Shown here one piece after another: positions 1 to 6,048 of a stretch of 29,105 nt of DNA. The notes under the pieces are model-generated. The model worked only from the letters and a program-made list of their open reading frames with translations. It made no database searches and was not told where the DNA came from. The position numbers and the translations under genes were made by a program. Within the stretch, counting starts at the first letter, position 1. Each line of letters opens with the position of its first letter. Source of the DNA: an uncultured Actinomycetes bacterium (lineage in GTDB: Bacteria; Actinomycetota; Acidimicrobiia; Acidimicrobiales; Acidimicrobilacustridaceae); NCBI GenBank assembly GCA_937927725.1, contig CALBSE010000050.1, forward strand, positions 1-29,105, written 5' to 3'.

Positions 1-267
1 CACTGCCACTGCCACTGCCAGCAGCCCTGCCCCCCCACAGGCGCCCTCTGCCCCCAGTGGCCTACGTGGCTGCCACTCGCGCCCAGCTGCAGGGCGCCAG
101 CCTGGGGGCACTGCTCAGGGAGCTCAGCCAGCTGCGCGTGCACAGGCACAGCACCCTGAGCAGCAGGCAGGCCCTGGTGGCAGCAGTGGTGGCTGCTCGC
201 TATGAGCAGGAGACGCTGAGGGGCGCCAGCCTGGGGCAGCTGCAGCAGCCTGGCGGCGTCCGCACGC
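1..267 (+). other. Probable green-algal nuclear segment with repeat-bearing coding sequence
   Basis: Base usage differs sharply from the rest of the window: runs of C, many CAG/CTG triplets, and three CACTGC units at the very start. A C-rich tract ending in ACAG (31-40) looks like a 3' splice acceptor. From about 57 the plus strand reads openly and contains two copies of the GASLGxL motif 43 codons apart, with a Leu-rich helix-forming pattern between them. That spacing and pattern resemble a Rho_N or SAP-type small helical repeat, but the match is weak. The bacterial genes to the right share none of this character. I read it as eukaryotic DNA joined to the contig; the organism and the protein are inferred. 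Confidence 0.5.
92..236 (+). repeat. 16-bp exact direct repeat, 129 bp apart
   Basis: GGGCGCCAGCCTGGGG occurs at 92-107 and again at 221-236. The 129-bp period is 43 codons and keeps the frame, so the repeat encodes the recurring GASLG peptide. This fits a tandem protein repeat rather than a mobile-element end. Confidence 0.75.
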
Positions 268-299
268 AGCGATCCCGATTCCCCATGTTTCACACACTT

Positions 300-322
300 T
301 TTCTTTAATGCTTTTTCCGCAG
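300..322 (+). other. Putative spliceosomal 3' splice site
   Basis: A pyrimidine-rich tract (about 293-320) ends in CCGCAG at 317-322. The pyruvate-kinase-like reading frame begins immediately after it at 323. A TTTAAT sequence just upstream could serve as a branch region. The precise coincidence of the acceptor with the start of protein similarity is the main support. Confidence 0.5.
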
Positions 323-442
323 GAGGTGACCATCACCACCGACCACTCCGCCGCCGCGACCTCCGCTGTGCTCCCCATCAACTGCGCTGCCTTCCCGCAC
401 CTGGTGTCCCCGGGGCAGGTGGTGCAGGTGGCGCGGGTGGTA
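323..442 (+). CDS. Partial exon of plant/algal-type pyruvate kinase
   Basis: The frame starting at 323 reads EVTITTDHSAAATSAVLPIN and continues with a stretch ending in a Ser-Pro-Gly-Gln turn. From family knowledge this resembles the B-domain region of plant cytosolic pyruvate kinases. In those enzymes a Thr-rich strand precedes a conserved VLPIN, and a P/K-G-D turn leads into a Val/Ile-rich strand. Pyruvate kinase makes pyruvate and ATP from phosphoenolpyruvate and ADP. Only about 32-40 residues are present and no catalytic residues are included. Similarity is clear to about 418 and possible to about 442. Beyond that the frame turns into an out-of-frame reading of the Gly-rich bacterial gene, which marks a join. 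This is a fragment, not a working gene of this bacterium. Confidence 0.6.
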
Positions 443-711
443 CCGCAACGGCTGATGGCGCCGGTTCGAACTTTGCAGTGGCAGTGGGTGGCACTGGTGG
501 CGCTGGCGGTGACTCCACAGTCGCTGGCGCTGGTGGTGCCGGTGGTAACGGTGGTGATGGATTGGCCAACGTCGGAGAGGGCGGAGGTTTCGCAACCGGC
601 GGAAATGGCGGAAACGCTGGTCAAACTGGCGCCGTGGGCGGTGCGGGCGGCACGGCAACGGCAGGTGCTGGCGGCACGGAAACAAACGGAACTCCGGGCA
701 CGAACACCTGA
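421..711 (+). CDS. C-terminal fragment of a Gly/Ala-rich repetitive protein
   Basis: This frame ends at TGA 709-711 and encodes about 96 residues dominated by GGxGG and GAGG units, with Asn, Thr and Ala between them. The last residues are Thr/Asn/Gly-rich. The composition recalls the PGRS tracts of mycobacterial PE_PGRS proteins and other actinobacterial Gly-rich surface proteins, but no PE domain or signal peptide is visible. The 5' end is missing because the reading runs into the algal-like sequence near 415-442; the frame stays open back to 220 only as meaningless sequence. Codon use (GGT/GGC, GCG, ACG) fits the bacterial part of the window. Function cannot be assigned. It may be a surface or secreted structural protein, but that is only an inference from composition. 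Confidence 0.55.
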   Translation, partial: GAGGAGGTATADGAGSNFAVAVGGTGGAGGDSTVAGAGGAGGNGGDGLANVGEGGGFATGGNGGNAGQTGAVGGAGGTATAGAGGTETNGTPGTNT

Positions 712-1669
712 CCTCCGTCGTTCAGCAACCCAACGAACCGAATGGGGACCGGGAGCGCATCAGCGCCTCGGTCCTCTTCGCGTGCGGGTGACCTCCATGA
801 GTCCAAATTTTCGCCGGCGACAATCCTCAACTCACCAAGTCGAAAAAGAGAGACGATTCTCTGAATTTGTGAGGACGCTGTTACCAGCGTGGTGACGGCC
901 GACCTCAATCCACTTTCTGATGATTTCTGCACAAACCGAGGGGCTGTCTTCCGGCAGCTGCGCGAAATCGCACCATTTCTTATGACTGACCAACGCGTTC
1001 CGCTGATCTCGGCTGTCGCCACGAAGAGTGAATTCGATCTCGGGAAAGATGTTGTTTCCCCGTCCATGATGAACGCGACTGGCGTACTTCTTGGTCGTAC
1101 CGAAGCGCAGGTTGATGAGATTCGAGAGGTCGACAGCAGGGTTCAACATCAGGGAAATGGCGATCAGCGGGATGGCCCCTCGGCTCGGGGACCTTCGGCC
1201 GCCCTCTTTTCCAAGGTTCTTGTGACCGACGATCTACCCCCCGGTAACGATCATGTGAGTTCGCAGATTGCGATCGACACTCATGGTGCCGGGGCGGTAA
1301 CCGAAGTCGAACTCTTGGAGCACCTGCTTCGTTTCAACAATGGCAATGCCGTCACGGCATGCGGGGCAATCGGAAATGTTGGACTGGTTTGAGGGATTGG
1401 GAAATCGTGAAAACAAGGTGTGGGGTCGCGAGAACAAGGTGTTGGACTAAGGGAAGTTCGAAAGACTTCGCAGTTTCCAAGCACTTGAACTACTTCACAA
1501 TGTTTTGATCGAGACTTTTTGGTGGTAGCGCCGTGCGCTCGATGGAAATGAACGCTCCCCGTGCGATGAGTGCGATTCCAAAGCCCAGGAATGCGTTGCT
1601 ACCGACGCCTATCGCGTTTCCCCCTCTGATGATGATTGGTCGGGAGATCGCTCGTAGGCTTGAAAAACT
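712..1669. other. 958-base stretch without a recognisable gene
   Basis: Several frames are open but none resembles a known family. They are 889-1392 (+, GTG start, 167 residues), 832-1149 (-, 105 residues) and 1234-1437 (-, 67 residues, with a CPAC motif). They overlap on opposite strands and none has a convincing ribosome binding site. Also present are a GC-rich imperfect hairpin at 1174-1193 (GGCCCC/GGGGACC with one bulged A), a 17-bp direct repeat at 1405-1442, and a start-less membrane-like reading frame at 1490-1699. The stretch looks like decayed coding sequence, but this is inference. Confidence 0.5.
1405..1442. repeat. 17-bp imperfect direct repeat, 21-bp period
   Basis: TCGTGAAAACAAGGTGT (1405-1421) and TCGCGAGAACAAGGTGT (1426-1442) match at 15 of 17 positions. 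The 21-bp period equals two helical turns and also seven codons. On the minus strand the copies encode HTLFSR twice. They could be protein-binding repeats, element-end repeats or remnants of a peptide repeat; nothing nearby decides. Confidence 0.6.
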
Positions 1670-1699
1670 ATGGACGCTCGGTTTGAACGCTCTCTTGCC
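1490..1699 (-). pseudogene. Start-less remnant with a membrane-like segment
   Basis: Reading the minus strand, 69 codons lie between an in-frame TGA (1700-1702) and the TAG at 1490-1492. The product contains a hydrophobic Gly/Ala/Ile/Leu stretch of about 20 residues (around NAFLGFGIALIARGAF) and a polar tail ending SLDQNIVK, which looks like a genuine membrane-protein C-terminus. No ATG, GTG or TTG start occurs in the open frame. Its upstream part overlaps the first codons of the short-chain dehydrogenase on the other strand. I read it as the surviving 3' end of a deleted or overwritten gene; chance openness cannot be excluded. Confidence 0.3.
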
Positions 1700-2659
1700 T
1701 CATTGAGTGACGCGTTGATGGAGGCGGCGATCGCACCGAGTTGGAGTGGCCTTGGCTATTCCGCCCGACGTCGACTCGAGCGGTGGGACGAACAAGTTCC
1801 GACGCGGATGGATGGCAAAGTCATCGTTCTCACCGGCTTCACCTCTGGTATTGGTTTGGCGGCAGCGACCAAGTTCGGTGAGCTCGGGGCGACACTGCAT
1901 CTCGTTGGCCGTGATCCGGGCCGGACGTCTTCGACAGCCGAAACACTTGGCAGCCAAGGTTTCGACGTGCGCACGAGCATCGCGGACATGGGAGATCTCG
2001 ATGCAGTTCGGGCGATCGCAACCGAGATCACCAGCGCCCACCAGCACCTTGACGTCCTCATCCACAATGCGGGCGCACTCTCGGCGGACTACACGGTCTC
2101 TCCGCAGGGGTTCGAGATGACGGTGGCCTCGCAGGTCCTCGGGCCCTTTCTGCTCACTTCGTTGCTTCTCCCGCTACTTGACGCGGGAGCGTCGAGTGGT
2201 CGTGTCATTGCGGTTGCCTCGGGCGGCATGTATCCCGAAAAGCTCGACGTTCAGAAACTCCTCGCTGGTCCGAATTCGTACAACGGCGTGCGCGCCTACG
2301 CGCGCTCGAAGCGGGCGCAGGTTGAACTCAATGTCGAATGGGCGAGGCGCTGTGGGTCCAAGCCAATCTTCCAAGCGATGCACCCCGGTTGGGTTGATAC
2401 CCCCGGTGTGGTGAAGTCGCTTCCTCGTTTTCACTCAATGACGAAACCCGTGTTGCGGTCGGTTGAAGCGGGTGCCGACACGATTGTGTGGTTGGCTGAT
2501 GTGGACGCAGAAGAACTTGGCGCAAATGGTGGCTTCTGGCTTGATCGACATCGGCGGAGCATCACAAAGATTCCTGGTACCAGCGCATCGCAGAGCGAAC
2601 GCGACCGGCTTTGGCAGTGGTGTGAAGACAACAGCGGGTCAGGTCGACAACCCTCGTGA
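1670..2659 (+). CDS. Short-chain dehydrogenase/reductase, DHRS12-like
   Basis: This 329-residue Rossmann-fold oxidoreductase should use NAD(P)(H) on an alcohol or ketone; the substrate is unknown. About 48 residues precede the fold and include WSGLGYSARRRLERW, an extension I associate with DHRS12-like members. The cofactor motif TGFTSGIG is at about 55-62, HNAG near 132-135, catalytic Ser near 184, Tyr210 and Lys214 (YARSK), followed by HPGWVDTPG. All key residues are present. The ATG at 1670 keeps the whole extension; a later ATG at 1808 would begin directly at the fold. The stop overlaps the next gene's GTG by four bases (GTGA), so the pair is translationally coupled. It is the first gene of a four-gene unit likely concerned with lipid acyl chains. 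Confidence 0.88.
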   Translation: MDARFERSLASLSDALMEAAIAPSWSGLGYSARRRLERWDEQVPTRMDGKVIVLTGFTSGIGLAAATKFGELGATLHLVGRDPGRTSSTAETLGSQGFDVRTSIADMGDLDAVRAIATEITSAHQHLDVLIHNAGALSADYTVSPQGFEMTVASQVLGPFLLTSLLLPLLDAGASSGRVIAVASGGMYPEKLDVQKLLAGPNSYNGVRAYARSKRAQVELNVEWARRCGSKPIFQAMHPGWVDTPGVVKSLPRFHSMTKPVLRSVEAGADTIVWLADVDAEELGANGGFWLDRHRRSITKIPGTSASQSERDRLWQWCEDNSGSGRQPS

Positions 2660-3945
2660 AGATTGCGATTATCGGCTCCGGTATCGCAGGGCTTACATGT
2701 GCACACCTGCTCGACCCTGATCACGATGTAACCGTCTTCGAAGCAGGAGACCGCGTTGGCGGTCACGCAAACACTGTCGATGTCACGGTCCCAGACAGAA
2801 GCGGTCAGTTGCGTTCCGTCGCTGTCGATACCGGTTTCATTGTTTTCAACGAGGGCAACTACCCAAACTTCATCACGCTGCTAGATCGACTTGGAGTTGA
2901 AAGCCAGCACAGCGAGATGAGTTTCTCGGTGATGTCTGAATCGACTGGGCTCGAATACCGCGGCACCAATCTGAACACGCTGTATGCGCAGCGACGCAAC
3001 ATTCTGAGTCCGTCGTTCACGCGCATGCTCTTCGACATCATCCGATTCAATCGTGCCGGTCGCTCTGCACTCACCACTCTGGAATCCTTGAACGATGGAT
3101 TGTCGTTGCGTGAATTTGTCAACGAACGTAAGTACTCGAAGCGCTTCGCCAGCGAATTTCTTATTCCCTTTGGGGCGGCGATTTGGTCGGCAGATCCTGC
3201 GACATTCCCTGAGTTTCCGGCGTCTACCTACTTCAGATTCATGGAGAATCATGGACTATTGGGTTTGCAGGGGATACCCACGTGGCGGACGGTAACTGGC
3301 GGTTCACGTGAGTACGTGCGTGCGCTCACCGCTCGTCTCAGGCGACCGGTGCAGCTTTCGTCTGCGGTCCGATCAGTACGTCGAAATAGCGACCCAATTC
3401 GGCCGCTTGGTGTTGAAGTTGTCATTGAACTGGTCGACGGTAGGTCGGAATTGTTCGATGCCGTTGTGCTTGCGTGTCATTCGGGACAAAGCCTTTCGAT
3501 GCTTCATGACGCGACGACTACCGAGATCGAAATCCTCGGCGATATTGCGTTCCAACCGAATACGGCGACTCTGCATACCGATTCAGCGCTCCTGCCGAGC
3601 ATCCCGCGTGCTCGCGCGAGTTGGAACTACCACCTCGGCGCCGGTTCGGGTGAAGTGGCGACGCTTACCTATTGGATGAACAAGTTGCAGTCGATCGATT
3701 CCACGACCGACCTACTCGTGACGTTGAATCGTTCAAGCGAGATCAAACCGGAGACAATTCTCGGCGAATTCGACTACGAACATCCCGTGTTTGACGCCGC
3801 CGCGATTGCTGTGCAAAAGCGCCGCCCCGAAATTCAGGGGGTTCAGGCAACATTCTTCGCCGGCGCCTATTGGGGGTTCGGATTCCACGAAGATGGAGTG
3901 AACTCGGCTCTTGATGTCTGTTCTCATTTCGGGGTGCAACTATGA
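2656..3945 (+). CDS. FAD/NAD-binding oxidoreductase (COG2907 type, amine-oxidase fold)
   Basis: The 429-residue protein opens with a dinucleotide-binding strand-turn-helix, IAIIGSGIAGL, at about residues 3-13. It is followed by an acidic strand end (VFEAGDRVGGHANT) typical of FAD-dependent amine-oxidase-fold proteins. The C-terminal GAYWGFGFHEDGVNSAL is the usual second FAD-contacting segment of the predicted NAD/FAD-binding proteins in COG2907. These genes are commonly found beside DUF1365 and CFA-synthase-like genes, as here, and are thought to act on fatty acyl chains, possibly as a desaturase or oxidase. The start is GTG 2656, overlapping the SDR stop. The stop overlaps the next ATG at 3942 by four bases. 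No signal peptide is present, so it is probably cytoplasmic or peripheral to the membrane. Confidence 0.88.
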   Translation: MKIAIIGSGIAGLTCAHLLDPDHDVTVFEAGDRVGGHANTVDVTVPDRSGQLRSVAVDTGFIVFNEGNYPNFITLLDRLGVESQHSEMSFSVMSESTGLEYRGTNLNTLYAQRRNILSPSFTRMLFDIIRFNRAGRSALTTLESLNDGLSLREFVNERKYSKRFASEFLIPFGAAIWSADPATFPEFPASTYFRFMENHGLLGLQGIPTWRTVTGGSREYVRALTARLRRPVQLSSAVRSVRRNSDPIRPLGVEVVIELVDGRSELFDAVVLACHSGQSLSMLHDATTTEIEILGDIAFQPNTATLHTDSALLPSIPRARASWNYHLGAGSGEVATLTYWMNKLQSIDSTTDLLVTLNRSSEIKPETILGEFDYEHPVFDAAAIAVQKRRPEIQGVQATFFAGAYWGFGFHEDGVNSALDVCSHFGVQL

Positions 3946-4778
3946 GTGCGGACGCGCTTTATGAAGGCGTGACACGGCATCGACGTTTTTCACCAGCCAT
4001 CCATGAATTTCGATTCCCGCTCTATCTCTTTCTCCTCGATCACGACGCTTCGGGATCGGACGGAGCAACATCTGAATCGGTTCGTGCTCTGGGTGGATCG
4101 ATCTGGCCAGCGATTCGATACGAACGATCTGACTATCTCGACGGTGATGGTTCCCTGCCGCTCGGCGATGCGATCCGGCGTCTCGTCGAGGTTCGAACGG
4201 GACGCGCTCCAGAGGGTCGAGTGCTCACGCTCACCCAGCTACGCGCCAACGGTTACGTGTTTAACCCGATCACGGTGCACTATTGCCTCGCAGTAGAACC
4301 CGAGAACGACGGACCTGAACGAATCGATGTCGTAGTTCTTGAAGTGACAAACACGCCTTGGAAGGAACGCCATTGGTATGTGATCGATGCCCGACCTGGT
4401 GCAGCGACTGATCATGATCAAAGTGTTGCGGTGGCGGTAACCGATGAGCGCGGACGGATCAGATCAGAATTCGCGAAAGCGTTCCATGTCTCACCATTCC
4501 TTCAGATGGAATCGACGTATCGATTCACCGCAGTTCCGCCTGATGATCGACTCTGGTTCCGGCTCGAAAGCATTGAGTCGCACGACGGTGAGGACGTAAA
4601 GGTCTTTGATGCAGATTTGAGTCTGAAGCGCCTCCCGCTGACAGCACAGTCGCTGCGTGTTCAGGTTCGTCGCCATCCGTTTCAGACATTTCGCGTGTGG
4701 TTGAACATTCATGTGCATGCAGTTCGGCTCGCGCTGAAGCGAGTGCCGTTCGTCCGCCATCCGAATCGGGGAAAGTAA
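3942..4778 (+). CDS. DUF1365 family protein
   Basis: The protein has 278 residues, the usual length for this family. It starts with LYEGVTRHRRFSPAIHEFRFPLYLF, a conserved opening in which H/R residues and an F-x-Y/F pattern precede the first strand. It also has the typical central segments LRANGYVFNPITVHYCL and NTPWKERHWYVID, and ends in a basic helix. DUF1365 proteins have no firmly established biochemical role. They occur almost always with the FAD oxidoreductase upstream and the CFA-like methyltransferase downstream, suggesting a shared lipid-modifying complex or pathway. It is coupled to both: a four-base ATGA overlap at its start, and two bases between its TAA and the next ATG. No membrane helix is obvious. 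Confidence 0.9.
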   Translation: MSADALYEGVTRHRRFSPAIHEFRFPLYLFLLDHDASGSDGATSESVRALGGSIWPAIRYERSDYLDGDGSLPLGDAIRRLVEVRTGRAPEGRVLTLTQLRANGYVFNPITVHYCLAVEPENDGPERIDVVVLEVTNTPWKERHWYVIDARPGAATDHDQSVAVAVTDERGRIRSEFAKAFHVSPFLQMESTYRFTAVPPDDRLWFRLESIESHDGEDVKVFDADLSLKRLPLTAQSLRVQVRRHPFQTFRVWLNIHVHAVRLALKRVPFVRHPNRGK

Positions 4779-4780
4779 GC

Positions 4781-6013
4781 ATGTTGAGAAGCGCTCTTCT
4801 CTCTTTTCATCAGCGGTTTTGCAGGTTTGTCCTGCTTGCTCTCGCACGTTCTTTTGTCCGGGATGAGCTTGAGATTTCCTTCGATGGCACAACGCATCGA
4901 GCTTGTCGACGCAAAAGCAGCCGCGCCATTCAAGCGACGGCGTTGCGCGCCCGCATCGAGATCGTCGACGCTCGCGCGTGGCCTCTCGTACTGCTCGGTG
5001 GAAGCGCAGGACTAGGCGAGGCATGGTCGAAGGGATTTTGGGAGACCACTGATCTGACGGCTTCAATTCAGATACTTGCTCGAGCAACGAGCGTTGCCGA
5101 TGGTCCGCGTTCGTTCATCCAAGCAGTTGCCGGGCCAATTACCGATCGACTTCGGCGTTTGCGCCCGCAGGACAAACATCGGGATCGGCAGAACATCGGT
5201 GCGCATTATGACCTTAGTAATGCGTTCTTTGAACAACTCCTTGACCCCACGATGATGTATTCCTCGGCGCTCTTTTCTTCCCCGGAGCTCACGCTTGAAG
5301 ATGGGTCGATCGCAAAACTCGATCGGCTCTGTCGCATGATCGACATCCTGCCCGGTGATCGCGTTCTCGAGATCGGAACCGGATGGGGAGGTTTCGCCAT
5401 CCACGCAGCCACGCGTTTCGGAGCCCACGTCACGACGACGACCATCTCCGCTGAGCAGTTCATCTACGCAACGAATCGCGTTGCAGCAGCAGGTCTTGAG
5501 GAACAAATCACGGTGTTGAACGACGACTATCGCGACCTCACCGGCTTATGGGATCGTTTGGTCTCAATCGAGATGATCGAGGCAGTCGACTGGCGCGACT
5601 ACGACACTTTTTTCTCCGCTTGCTGCAAGCTTCTCGTGCCCGGGGGAATCATGGGACTTCAAGCAATCGTTATTGAGCCCGATCGTTTCGAACGAGCAAA
5701 GAACACACGCGACTTCATTAAGGCGCACATTTTCCCAGGAGGTTGCCTTCCGTCGATCGAAGCGATTGAGCGATCCCTTGAGCGGGTGACAGATTTCAGC
5801 GTCAACGAGCACTTCGGGTTCGGTGCTGATTACGCCGAGACACTCCGGCGGTGGCGAGTGAATCTTCATGCTGATGAGGAGGTTCTCGCCGCAATTGGGC
5901 TCGATCAGCAGTTCATCCGTCTCTGGGATTTTTACCTCTGTTATTGCGAGGCGGGGTTTGACGAGAAGATGATCGACGTCGTGCAGATGAGGCTCACGCG
6001 TTCGTCGAACTGA
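4781..6013 (+). CDS. Cyclopropane-fatty-acyl-phospholipid synthase-like methyltransferase
   Basis: The 410-residue product should transfer a methyl or methylene group from S-adenosylmethionine to a double bond of a phospholipid acyl chain at the membrane. Features in order: a basic N-terminal lipid-binding region (1-130), IGAHYDLSNAFFEQLLDP near 139-156, MMYSSALF near 158-165, SAM-binding VLEIGTGWGGFAIHAA near 195-210, EMIEAVDW, FIKAHIFPGGCLPS and ADYAETLRRW. The position that is Cys in E. coli Cfa (YSC) is Ser here (YSS), seen in many relatives encoded beside DUF1365. I chose ATG 4781, two bases after the DUF1365 stop and with GGGGAAAG upstream; a reading from 4697 would overlap the previous gene by about 80 bases. 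It ends the operon, converging on the next gene. Confidence 0.9.
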   Translation: MLRSALLSFHQRFCRFVLLALARSFVRDELEISFDGTTHRACRRKSSRAIQATALRARIEIVDARAWPLVLLGGSAGLGEAWSKGFWETTDLTASIQILARATSVADGPRSFIQAVAGPITDRLRRLRPQDKHRDRQNIGAHYDLSNAFFEQLLDPTMMYSSALFSSPELTLEDGSIAKLDRLCRMIDILPGDRVLEIGTGWGGFAIHAATRFGAHVTTTTISAEQFIYATNRVAAAGLEEQITVLNDDYRDLTGLWDRLVSIEMIEAVDWRDYDTFFSACCKLLVPGGIMGLQAIVIEPDRFERAKNTRDFIKAHIFPGGCLPSIEAIERSLERVTDFSVNEHFGFGADYAETLRRWRVNLHADEEVLAAIGLDQQFIRLWDFYLCYCEAGFDEKMIDVVQMRLTRSSN

Positions 6014-6028
6014 TCCTGGTGCGATCAG
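6010..6028. terminator. Weak hairpin between convergent genes
   Basis: CTGATC and GATCAG form a perfect 6-bp stem around a 7-base loop, overlapping the TGA stop at 6011-6013. It lies between convergent genes, where a bidirectional terminator would be expected, but there is no T-tract and the stem is short. Confidence 0.25.
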
Positions 6029-6048
6029 CCGAGAGACTGAATGAGGGC

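Noticed and set aside
124..711. Long antisense and alternate-frame ORFs over the Gly-rich tract (for example 124-624 and 305-685 on the minus strand)
   Set aside because: They are Pro/Ala/Cys- or His/Arg-rich readings of the GGT/GGC repeats and algal segment, with no family resemblance; shadows of repetitive DNA.
421..711. Gly-rich repeats as a CRISPR or tandem DNA array
   Set aside because: The units vary in length and base sequence and are periodic only at codon level, as a repetitive protein would be; there are no constant repeats with unique spacers.
3942..3945. Four-base overlaps between operon genes as possible frameshift sites
   Set aside because: ATGA and GTGA overlaps here and at 2656 and 25133 are ordinary translational coupling; each gene is full length and there is no slippery heptamer.
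4697..4780. N-terminal extension of the CFA-like gene to 4697
   Set aside because: It would overlap DUF1365 by about 80 bases, adds unrelated residues, and ATG 4781 has a ribosome binding site and a two-base gap.
4491..5087. 198-codon minus-strand ORF crossing DUF1365 and CFA genes
   Set aside because: It is antisense to two well-supported coupled genes and its translation is Arg/Cys-rich without motifs.
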